Below, piece by piece: positions 37,330-44,795 of a DNA stretch of 64,000 nucleotides (positions are counted from its first letter, which is position 1; each line of letters starts with the position of its first letter). The DNA comes from Palsa-504 sp963806335 (GTDB lineage: Bacteria; Actinomycetota; Actinomycetes; Streptosporangiales; Streptosporangiaceae). The notes under the pieces are model-generated. The model worked only from the letters and a program-made list of their open reading frames with translations. It was not told where the DNA came from and did not search any database. The position numbers and the translations under genes were made by a program. The stretch lies in NCBI GenBank assembly GCA_963806335.1, contig CAWDXO010000003.1, forward strand, positions 15,007-79,006, given 5' to 3'.

Positions 37330-38597
37330 CGTCGATGCTGTTCGGCTTGCGCGTGGTGATGCTAGGACGCCAGGGCTCGGGAAAGGGCACCCAGGGCGTC
37401 CAGCTCGCCCGGCTGCTCGTGGTGCCGCACATCTCAGTGGGCGACGTGCTCCGCGAGGCAGCCAGGTCCGGGTCGCCGGCCTGCTGGCGGGCCCGGGACA
37501 CGATGGAACGCGGCGAGCTAGTGGAAGACGACCTCGTGGTGTCCTTGGTGGCCGAGCGGCTGGCCGCGCCCGACGTGCGCAGCGGCGGCTTCGTCCTGGA
37601 CGGCTTTCCCCGGACCGTGCAGCAAGCCGGGGTCCTGGAGGGCATCCTCGCGGACACCGCGCTGGACCGCGCGGTGGTCATCGACGTACCGCTCGAGGTG
37701 GCCCGGGCCAGGCTGCTGGCCCGCCGGGTGTGCACCGGCTGCGGCCGTATCTACAGCGTGGAGCGGGCCCGCGGACTCGAGACGTGGACGTGCGGAGCGT
37801 GCGGCGGGGTGGTGCAGCGGCGCGCCGACGACACCGAGGAGGCGGTCACGCGCCGGCTGACCTTGCACGATCAGCAGACCCAGCCGTTGCTCGACTGGTT
37901 TGATCGCCGCGACCAGCTGCTTCTCGTGGACGGTGTCGGGACCAGTGAGGAAGTGTTCTCCAAGCTGCTGGCCGGGCTATGGCCGGGGATACCGACGGAC
38001 CGGATCGCGCAGCTGGCGGGGGTGAGCGAGCCGGTCCCCACCGGGCCGCCGGCCGCGGACGACGCCGAGGATTTCAGCGCCATCGCGATGGAGGTGGTCA
38101 TCGAGGTGCCCCGGGGGAGCCGGAACAAGTACGAGTTCGACCACGACCGCCATGTGATGCACCTGGACCGGCGGTTGTTCTCGGCGACCGTCTACCCGGC
38201 CGACTACGGCTTCGTTCCCGACACCCTCGCCGAGGACGGTGATCCGCTGGACGCCATGGTGCTGATGGAGGAGCCGGTGTTCCCCGGGTGCTGGGTCAGC
38301 GCCCGGCCGATCGGGATCTTCTGGATGGAAGACGAGAAAGGCCCGGACGCCAAGATCATCTGCGTCCCCCTGGGTGATCCGCGCTGGGACCAGGTGCGGG
38401 ACCTCGGCGACATGCCGACCCATCTGCGCAGCGAGATCCATCACTTCTTCGATGTCTACAAGGCGCTCGAGCCAGGCAAATCGACGTCGACGACGGGCTT
38501 CGAGGGCCGGGAAGCGGCGCTGGGGGAGATCGCCGCCTCCCGGGCGCGCCTGCTGCATCACCAGCGGAGCGACGTGCTCGCGAGCCAGGGAGCCTGA
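37326..38597 (+). CDS. Adenylate kinase-inorganic pyrophosphatase fusion
   Basis: A 423-residue fusion. Residues 1-225 are adenylate kinase: Walker A GRQGSGKGT (14-22), FVLDGFPRT, and a LID with two CxxC pairs (CTGCGRIY... CGACGG) that should hold zinc. Residues 250-423 are a family I pyrophosphatase: KYEFDH, YPADYGFVPDTLAEDGDPLDAMV with metal-binding Asp304, Asp306 and Asp309, then KIICVPLGDPRWDQV and a D-x6-HFF segment. Both active sites look intact. ATG 37326 overlaps etfB (ATGA), so it belongs to the mycofactocin operon. AMP + ATP to 2 ADP, and PPi to 2 Pi, would clear both side-products of AcsA or FadD. Confidence 0.9.
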   Translation: MTSMLFGLRVVMLGRQGSGKGTQGVQLARLLVVPHISVGDVLREAARSGSPACWRARDTMERGELVEDDLVVSLVAERLAAPDVRSGGFVLDGFPRTVQQAGVLEGILADTALDRAVVIDVPLEVARARLLARRVCTGCGRIYSVERARGLETWTCGACGGVVQRRADDTEEAVTRRLTLHDQQTQPLLDWFDRRDQLLLVDGVGTSEEVFSKLLAGLWPGIPTDRIAQLAGVSEPVPTGPPAADDAEDFSAIAMEVVIEVPRGSRNKYEFDHDRHVMHLDRRLFSATVYPADYGFVPDTLAEDGDPLDAMVLMEEPVFPGCWVSARPIGIFWMEDEKGPDAKIICVPLGDPRWDQVRDLGDMPTHLRSEIHHFFDVYKALEPGKSTSTTGFEGREAALGEIAASRARLLHHQRSDVLASQGA

Positions 38598-38604
38598 GCA
38601 GTGG

Positions 38605-39501
38605 CTACCGGAGGGTGAGCGTGTCGCGATACCAGTCGGCGATGGCGATGCCGATCTCGTCCGGTGAGTCCTCCTGGATGAAGTGGCTGCCGGCGACCGT
38701 TACCTCGGTCTGATTCGGCCAGGCCCGGCAGAACTCTCGCTGGCGGCCGGTGAGAATGATGCCGGGCTCGGCGTTCACGAACAGCTTGGGAACGGTGCGG
38801 TCAACGGCCAGCCAGTCGGCGTAACCGGAGACGACGGCAGCTACCTCGGCCGGCTCGTTGTCGATGGGGATCTGGCGGGGCCAGGTCAGGGTCGGTCGCC
38901 GGTCCTCGCCGGGCCGCAGAAACGGCCGCCGGTAGACATCCATTTCCTGCTCGGTGAGGCCGCGCAGCACCGAACCCGGCAGGACCCGTTCGACGAAGAC
39001 GTTGTCGTCGAGGACCATACGCTCCCCGGCGGGAGACCGGAATCCCTCGAACGCGCGGCGGCCCGCAGCGGGCCACTCCTCCCACGTGATGGGCCGGACG
39101 ATCGCCTCCATGTACGCGATGCCCTTGACCGCACGGCGGTGCCGGTTCGCCCAGTCGAAGCCGAGGGCCGATCCCCAGTCGTGGACCACCAGCGTCACGG
39201 CGGCGTCGACACCGAGCCCTTCGAGCAGAGCGTCAAGGTACCGGCGGTGCTCGGCGAAGGTGTACCGGCCCGGACCGGAATCGGGGAGCTTCGCGGAGTC
39301 GCCCATGCCGATCAGGTCCGGCGCGATCAGCCGGCCTAGGCCCTCGACATGCGGCATAACGTTCCGCCACAGGTAAGAGGACGTCGGGTTCCCGTGCAGG
39401 AACACGATCGGATCGCCGCTCCCCACCTCGATGTAGGCCATCCGAGCGCCCAGCACGTCGCGGAAGGACTTCGGATAGCGCGGATCAGCGGAGACTGGCA
39501 T
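38605..39501 (-). CDS. Haloalkane dehalogenase (DhaA/LinB type)
   Basis: A 298-residue alpha/beta hydrolase. Nucleophile Asp108 followed by Trp109 (VVHDWGSALGFDW), halide-stabilising Asn38 (HGNPTSSYLW), Glu in GIAYMEAIVRPITW as catalytic acid, and His273 (SHFIQEDSP). This is the full haloalkane-dehalogenase set with the GNPTSSYLWRN signature of subfamily II. It releases halide from chloro/bromoalkanes to give alcohols, which the alcohol dehydrogenase nearby could oxidise (inference). ATG 39501 is chosen; an upstream in-frame start at 39645 adds an Arg-rich stretch. It runs convergently to the Adk-PPase gene. Confidence 0.9.
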   Translation of the reverse strand: MPVSADPRYPKSFRDVLGARMAYIEVGSGDPIVFLHGNPTSSYLWRNVMPHVEGLGRLIAPDLIGMGDSAKLPDSGPGRYTFAEHRRYLDALLEGLGVDAAVTLVVHDWGSALGFDWANRHRRAVKGIAYMEAIVRPITWEEWPAAGRRAFEGFRSPAGERMVLDDNVFVERVLPGSVLRGLTEQEMDVYRRPFLRPGEDRRPTLTWPRQIPIDNEPAEVAAVVSGYADWLAVDRTVPKLFVNAEPGIILTGRQREFCRAWPNQTEVTVAGSHFIQEDSPDEIGIAIADWYRDTLTLR

Positions 39502-39758
39502 GCCAGCGGTCCTTATTCGTAGTGGGCCGGATGGCCGGCGCGGAGTCCGGACGGTTGAGGCGGGCCGGTCCTGGAACATGAGCGTCTTGGTCGCAGAACG
39601 CGGGATGGTCTGCAGTCTCCCACCTTCAGGAACGGATCGTGGCACGGCACTGCCGCCAAAGGCGCTACAGATAGCCGCGATCAGGAACGCCGACCCGGCT
39701 GGGTCCTCAGCCGTAACAGGAGCCCCGGAGGTTGTGCGGCGCGGCGGCTCGCTGGGGC

Positions 39759-39808
39759 ATGAAACCCCGGTTTCAGCACGCTCCTGTGTGCTGAAAGCCT
39801 GGTTTCAT
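39759..39808. terminator. Long hairpin downstream of the E1-E2 genes
   Basis: Arms 39759-39779 and 39788-39808 pair at 17 of 21 positions (atgaaacc...tttcagcac) around an 8-base loop. The left arm is itself dyadic (GAAACCCCGGTTTC, 39761-39774). It lies about 100 bp past the E2 stop on the minus strand and may terminate that transcript, or act as an operator for the dehalogenase. Confidence 0.6.
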
Positions 39809-39831
39809 TCCGTTGCTGCGCGGAGCGGACC

Positions 39832-39878
39832 GGGCGGCGGGGGGCGGGGGCGGGGGGCGGGGGGACGCGGGGGCGGGG
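39832..39878 (+). repeat. G-quadruplex-like tract
   Basis: At least six runs of three or more Gs separated by one to three bases (GGGGC... GGGGGC... GGGGGGC patterns) with almost no other base for 47 bp. The G-strand is the plus strand, so the RNA of the minus-strand E2 gene would be C-rich here. Confidence 0.7.
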
Positions 39879-39903
39879 CTTGACGTGCAACTTGCGTGTC
39901 GGC

Positions 39904-41196
39904 TCAGATGATCATGCCCAGCGGGTCCTGGAGGTGAGCCGTGAAGGCCGCGAGCCAGCGGGCCGCGAGGGCTCCGTCGATCGCGCGATGATCGACCGAC
40001 AGGGTGCAGCGGATGACGTTCGCCACGGTCACGGCGCCGTCGACGACGACCGCCTGCGGCCTGGCCGCGCCCACGGCGAGGATGCCCGATTGCGGCGGGT
40101 TGATAATCGCGGCGAACTCCAGCGTCCCGTACATGCCGAGGTTGGAGATCGAGAAGGCGCCGCCTTCCAGCTCGTGCTGCAGCAGCCGCCGGTCGCGGGC
40201 GCGCTGAGCGAGGGACTGCGCCTCGGCGGCGATCACGGAGAGGCGCTTGGCCGCCGCGTCGCGCAGCACCGGCGTGACCAGGCCGCGGTCGGTCGCGACA
40301 GCGATCGACAGGTCGACGGAGGGATGCGTCATCAGCCCCTCGTCGGTCCAGGTGACGTTCGCCTCCGGCACGTCACCGAAGGCCGCGGCGACCGCCATGA
40401 TGACGAAGTCGTTGATCGAGATCTTCACCGGTGCCGTCTGGTTGATCCGCTGGCGCAGCCCGAGCAGCTCCTCGACGACGCACTCGGTGGCCAGGTAGAA
40501 GTGCGGCGTCGTCGCCTTGCTCTCGGTGAGACGGCGCGCGATGGCGCGGCGGGCGGGCGGGTGCGGGATCAGCGTGCCGGCGGCGGAGGCCCGAGCCGGG
40601 GATGCCTGGGCCGGGGATGCCTGGGCCGCGGCCGGCTGCGGGGCCGGCTGGCCGCCATCGTGGGCGTCGCCCGCAGGCCGCCGACTCCGGCCGGCGAGCC
40701 GTTCGAGGTCGCGGCGGACGATCCGGCCGTTCGGGCCCGTCCCGGCGATGGTGGTGAGATCGATGCCCTTCTCGCTGGCGATCTTGCGCACGATCGGGCT
40801 CGCGAAGAGGCGGGTCTGGGCGGGAGCCCGGGCAGGCGCAGACGCAGCAGCGGGGGCGGTTGCGGCGGCGGGGGCGGGGCCGGGGGCGGCGGCGGGGGCG
40901 GGGCCGGGGGCGGGTGCTCCGCCGCCGAGGGCGGCGTCGATGTCGGCGTCGGTCTCGCCGTCCTTCACGAGCACCGCGATGGGCGCGCCGATCTCGCCGG
41001 TATCCCCCGCGGCCAGCACGATCCGCCCGACGACCCCGGCCTCCTCCGCGCCGTACTCGACGATCGCCTTCTCGGTCTCGATCTCGGCGAGCGGGTCGCC
41101 GACGGCGACGGTGTCGCCCGGGGCGACCAGCCAGCTGGCGACCACCGCCTCTGTCGCGCCAGCGAGCACGCTCGGCATCCGCACGACGGACGCCAT
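39904..41196 (-). CDS. 2-Oxoacid dehydrogenase E2 (dihydrolipoamide acyltransferase)
   Basis: A 430-residue E2. An N-terminal lipoyl domain with the lipoylated Lys43 (EIETEKAIVEYG) is followed by an Ala/Pro linker (about 93-125), a peripheral-subunit-binding domain (about 128-165, ASPIVRKIASEKGIDLTTIAGTGPNGRI in part), a second linker, and the acyltransferase domain (about 215-430) with catalytic SVDHRAIDG. The acyl group is not evident. It pairs with the fused E1 encoded directly upstream (the start overlaps the E1 stop); no E3 is nearby. Confidence 0.9.
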   Translation of the reverse strand: MASVVRMPSVLAGATEAVVASWLVAPGDTVAVGDPLAEIETEKAIVEYGAEEAGVVGRIVLAAGDTGEIGAPIAVLVKDGETDADIDAALGGGAPAPGPAPAAAPGPAPAAATAPAAASAPARAPAQTRLFASPIVRKIASEKGIDLTTIAGTGPNGRIVRRDLERLAGRSRRPAGDAHDGGQPAPQPAAAQASPAQASPARASAAGTLIPHPPARRAIARRLTESKATTPHFYLATECVVEELLGLRQRINQTAPVKISINDFVIMAVAAAFGDVPEANVTWTDEGLMTHPSVDLSIAVATDRGLVTPVLRDAAAKRLSVIAAEAQSLAQRARDRRLLQHELEGGAFSISNLGMYGTLEFAAIINPPQSGILAVGAARPQAVVVDGAVTVANVIRCTLSVDHRAIDGALAARWLAAFTAHLQDPLGMII

Positions 41197-43388
41197 CAGC
41201 CGACCCCCCCGAAGCCGGCGCGCACTCGTTCGAGACCCGCGGCGACTTCCTCGGTCCGGGCGATCGCGGCGCGCTCGAGCACCTTCGAGATGCTCGGGCT
41301 CGCCTCGGAGCCGGACACGCGCTGCACGGGCTGGTCGAGCCAGTCGAAGAAGCGGCGCTGGACCTCGTCGGCGAGCCAGCCGCCGTAGGAGGTGCCCTGG
41401 GCGCCCTGCTCGACGATGAGCACCGCGTTCGTCTTGGCGATGCTCGTCCCGATGGTCTGCCAGTCCAGGCTCGCCCGGTCGAGGAAGCGCAGGTCGATGA
41501 GCTCGGCGTCGACGCCGGTCTGCTCGATCGCCTGCCGTGCGTGCTCGACCATCGACAGATAAGTGAGCACCGTCACGTCCTGGCCTTCGCGCCGCACGGC
41601 GGCCCGCCCGAAGGGGATCTGGTAGTCAAGGTCGTCGACCGGGATCTCGCCCTCGGAGCCGTAGAGGTCGACATGCTCGATCATGAGCACCGGGTCGCCG
41701 AGCGCGAGCGCCGCGTTCATCAGGCCGACGTAGTCGTAGGGGGTCGAGGCGGCCATGATCCGCCAGCCAGGGCTCGTCGCGAAGATGCCCGCGGGGTCCA
41801 TCAGGTGCTGGGAGCCGTAACCGGAACCCAGGGCGACCTTCGTGCGCAGCACCAGCGGCACCGGGTTGCGGCCGCCGAACATGTGCCGGGCCTTGCCGAT
41901 CTGGTTGAACACCTGGTCGGCCGCGACCCAGAGGAAGTCGGGGTACATGAACTCGACGACCGGGCGGAAACGGCCATCGAGGGCGAGACCGCCGCCAAGC
42001 CCGGCGAAGGCGTTCTCGCTGATCGGCGTGCCGAGCACGCGACCGGGATACTTCTTCGGCAAGCCCTTGGTCGCGCCGTTCGTGCCGCCGCCCAGGCGGT
42101 GCACGTCCTCACCGAGCACGACGATGCGCGGGTCCTCGCCCATCCGCCGGTCCATGACCCTGGCCACGGCGTCGATGAACTTGCCGCGCGCGAGCTCGCC
42201 GGTGAAGTCCCGCTGCTCGACCGTCCGCGCGCCGGCGAGTTCGGAGAGGTCGCCGCGGATGCCGACGTCGACGAAGGCGGGATCCGGCCACAGGTCGGGA
42301 CGAATGCGGCGGGTGCCGGGCTTGGCGCCCGGGTCCTGCTCGACCAGCGCGTCGGCGGCCAGCCTCATGGCGTGGCGCGCCTGCTCGCGGACGGAAGCGA
42401 CTCCCGCCTCGTCGATGAGGCCGAGCTTGGTCATCTCGCCCGCGACACGGCCAACCGGATCGCGGGCGCGCCACGCGGCCTCTTCCTCCTTGGTGCGGTA
42501 GCCGAAGGCGCTGCCGGGGAAGGGACCGTTCTGGTGGAAGAAGCGGTAGACGAGCGCCTCGATGACGACCGGGCCGTCGCCCGCGCGCAGCCTCTGCTGC
42601 GCTTGCTGCATCGCGAGGTGCACGGCGAGCGGGTCCATCCCGTCGACCCGCCAGGCGGGGATGCCGAAACCGAGCGCCCGCGCCGACAGCCGCGGCTCCC
42701 CGGTGGCCTCCTCGACGCCAGTCGAGACGGCGTAGAGGTTGTTCTCGATGAAGAAGCAGAGCGGCAGCCGCCACGCAGAAGTGAGATTGAGGCTCTCCAG
42801 CACCGAGCCGATGTTGACCGCACCGTCGCCGAAGTAGGTGACCGTGAGGTCGTCGGTGCCGGAGTGCTGCTGGGCCCAGGCGTTGCCGGCCGCCATCGGC
42901 ACGCCGCCCCCGACGATGGCGTTGGTGCCGAGCGCCCCGGCTTCGAACCACTGCAAGTGCATGGAACCGCCGCGGCCGCGGCAGTAGCCCTGGGCGAGCC
43001 CGAGGATCTCGGCGAGCGTGCGCTGCAGAACGGTCCGCACCTCCGGCGTCACGAGGTCCGCCGGGTCGAGCACACCCTTCGTCACGTGCGTGATGGCTTT
43101 GGCAAGGAACTGGTGGTGGCCGCGATGGGAGCCGTTGACGGCGTCCGCTGACCGCAGCGAGACGATGGAGCCGACCGCGCCGCCCTCCTGGCCGATGCTG
43201 GAGTGCGCCGGGCCGTGCACGAGGCCCTCGGCGGCGAGCTCGAGGACCGTCTCCTCGAAGGCCCGGATGAGGTGCAGTTCCCCGAGCATGGTCGCGAGCA
43301 ACGCGGGGTCGGCCGCCTTCCAGTCCGCCGCCGTCGTACTCAGCTCGATCCACTCCGCCGCGGGATGAAGGCGCTTGGAACGTGGCAT
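41196..43388 (-). CDS. 2-Oxoacid dehydrogenase E1, alpha-beta fused chain
   Basis: A 730-residue thiamine-diphosphate enzyme. The alpha half (to about 340) has GRGGSMHLQW and the ThDP motif GDGAVNIGSVLESLNL with NN closing it. The beta half (about 390-725) has VLGEDVHRLGG, TPISENAFAGLGGGLALDG and LIDLRFLDR. ATG 43388 has AGGGAG 6 bp upstream; an ATG at 43394 is too close to that site. Alpha and beta are separate in most branched-chain and acetoin dehydrogenases; fused forms occur in some actinobacteria. The substrate is unknown. The divergent VOC, GntR and M24 genes suggest one catabolic locus. Confidence 0.9.
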   Translation of the reverse strand: MPRSKRLHPAAEWIELSTTAADWKAADPALLATMLGELHLIRAFEETVLELAAEGLVHGPAHSSIGQEGGAVGSIVSLRSADAVNGSHRGHHQFLAKAITHVTKGVLDPADLVTPEVRTVLQRTLAEILGLAQGYCRGRGGSMHLQWFEAGALGTNAIVGGGVPMAAGNAWAQQHSGTDDLTVTYFGDGAVNIGSVLESLNLTSAWRLPLCFFIENNLYAVSTGVEEATGEPRLSARALGFGIPAWRVDGMDPLAVHLAMQQAQQRLRAGDGPVVIEALVYRFFHQNGPFPGSAFGYRTKEEEAAWRARDPVGRVAGEMTKLGLIDEAGVASVREQARHAMRLAADALVEQDPGAKPGTRRIRPDLWPDPAFVDVGIRGDLSELAGARTVEQRDFTGELARGKFIDAVARVMDRRMGEDPRIVVLGEDVHRLGGGTNGATKGLPKKYPGRVLGTPISENAFAGLGGGLALDGRFRPVVEFMYPDFLWVAADQVFNQIGKARHMFGGRNPVPLVLRTKVALGSGYGSQHLMDPAGIFATSPGWRIMAASTPYDYVGLMNAALALGDPVLMIEHVDLYGSEGEIPVDDLDYQIPFGRAAVRREGQDVTVLTYLSMVEHARQAIEQTGVDAELIDLRFLDRASLDWQTIGTSIAKTNAVLIVEQGAQGTSYGGWLADEVQRRFFDWLDQPVQRVSGSEASPSISKVLERAAIARTEEVAAGLERVRAGFGGVG

Positions 43389-43529
43389 CCGCATCTCCCT
43401 CGATGTGCCGACCGCCTGGCAGGAGGCTATCGCGCAAATGGATCCATATCAACGGCTAACTTGGCAGAATTACTGGAAATTCGGCCGGAGCTGGGAGATA
43501 TTGGATACATTAACGGTCGAGGAGGGCCC

Positions 43530-44060
43530 ATGGGCACAGGAATTCCCGGACTGCGCGGCGGCGACCACATCGGCATCACCGTTCCCGATATGGAGCAGGC
43601 GCACGCGTTCTTCGTGGACGTGCTGGGCTTCGACCACGTCTACTCGCTGCCCGAGATGCGGCACGAAGACGACTGGATGCTTGATCACCTCAACGTCGAG
43701 CCGGGTGCGGTCGTCCGGGAAATCCGGTTCTACCGCTGCGGCTTCGGCCTCAACTTCGAGGTCTTCGAGTACGAACCCCTGCCGGGCCAGCGGCCGCAGC
43801 CGCGCAACAGCGACGTGGGCGGCCACCACGTGGCCCTCTACGTCGATGACATGGATGAGGCCGTCGCCTACCTGCGCGCCAACGGCGTGCGGCTGCTCGC
43901 CGGGCCGGTCGCGAGCCGCAACGCCTCGGCCGGGCAGCGCTGGCAGTACTTCCTCACCCCGTGGGGAATGCAGTTCGAGCTGGTGAGCTTCCCGGCGGGC
44001 AAGGCGTATGAGTCCGAAGCCGCCGTCAAGCTCTGGCATCCGGGGTATCCGGCACAATGA
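43530..44060 (+). CDS. VOC-superfamily (glyoxalase/dioxygenase-like) protein
   Basis: A 176-residue single VOC fold made of two beta-alpha-beta-beta-beta units: GDHIGITVPDMEQAHAFFVD then VGGHHVALYVDDMDEAVAYL. Metal ligands are probably His in GDHIG, His in GHHVALYV and Glu in MQFELVS. ATG 43530 has GGAGGG; earlier in-frame starts overlap the divergent E1 gene. Reaction unknown (isomerase, lyase or extradiol cleavage). The stop overlaps the regulator start (ATGA). Confidence 0.8.
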   Translation: MGTGIPGLRGGDHIGITVPDMEQAHAFFVDVLGFDHVYSLPEMRHEDDWMLDHLNVEPGAVVREIRFYRCGFGLNFEVFEYEPLPGQRPQPRNSDVGGHHVALYVDDMDEAVAYLRANGVRLLAGPVASRNASAGQRWQYFLTPWGMQFELVSFPAGKAYESEAAVKLWHPGYPAQ

Positions 44061-44752
44061 GTCACGACACCGGGTACCGGGAGAACGTCGCGAGCCACCG
44101 GATCGCGGACAGCCTCCGCACCGCGATCCTGGGCGGAAGGTACCTGCCCGGTGAGCGCATCAGGCAGGAGGACGTCGCGGCGCGCTCCGGCGCCAGCCGC
44201 ATCCCGGTGCGCGAGGCCCTGCGGATGCTCGACTCCGAGGGGCTCGTCACCCTCGTCGCCAACTCGGGCGCCTGGGTCACCAAGCTGACGCTGCGCGAGT
44301 GCGTCGAGACCTACCTCATCCGCGAGCGACTGGAACCGCTGCTCCTGCGCACCAGCATGCCGCGGCTTGACCCCGCCGTCATCGAGCGTCTCGGCCGGCT
44401 CGTCGGCGAGATGGAGGCGGGGGCCGAACTCGACGCGTTCATGCGCGCCGACCGGGAGTTCCATCTGTCCAGTTACGCCGGGGCGGCATCGGGCGAGATG
44501 TGGCAGATCATCCACCGGATGTGGAACACCACTCAGCATTACCGGCGCGAGTTCACCAAGCTCGCGGCGGAAGGCGGCCTGAGCGTCACGCACCTGGAGC
44601 ATCGGCTGCTGCTCGACTGCATCCGCAGGCAGGACCCGGACGACGCCGAACGGGTGCTCATCATGCACATCCGCCGGACGCGGCTGGAACTCCAGAAACG
44701 TCCCGAGATCTTCGCTGACCCCGTCGTCGCGGGCACCCCGATCATGCCCTAG
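44057..44752 (+). CDS. GntR-family regulator (FCD type)
   Basis: A 231-residue regulator. The winged helix (about 8-78) has GGRYLPGERIRQEDVAARSG and SRIPVREALRMLDSEGLV. The all-helical FCD ligand domain (about 90-215) has DREFHL and metal-binding His residues in HRMWN and HLEHRLL. It probably senses the pathway substrate and represses the flanking E1-E2 and VOC genes. ATG overlaps the VOC stop. Confidence 0.9.
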   Translation: MSHDTGYRENVASHRIADSLRTAILGGRYLPGERIRQEDVAARSGASRIPVREALRMLDSEGLVTLVANSGAWVTKLTLRECVETYLIRERLEPLLLRTSMPRLDPAVIERLGRLVGEMEAGAELDAFMRADREFHLSSYAGAASGEMWQIIHRMWNTTQHYRREFTKLAAEGGLSVTHLEHRLLLDCIRRQDPDDAERVLIMHIRRTRLELQKRPEIFADPVVAGTPIMP

Positions 44753-44795
44753 AGTCGCAATCGATTGCGGCTCTAGGTCCCGAAGAGGAGGAGTC

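Larger units (their letters stand above)
39502..39903. other. Intergenic region between minus-strand E2 and dehalogenase genes
   Basis: 402 bp with no supportable gene. It holds the upstream region of the dehalogenase, the large hairpin at 39759-39808 and the G-rich tract at 39832-39878. The remainder (39502-39758) shows no motif I can name. Confidence 0.6.

Noticed and set aside
41196..43151. Long plus-strand frame opposite the E1 gene
   Set aside because: Shadow of E1; Arg/Asp/Val-rich with no motif, while E1 has full catalytic motifs.
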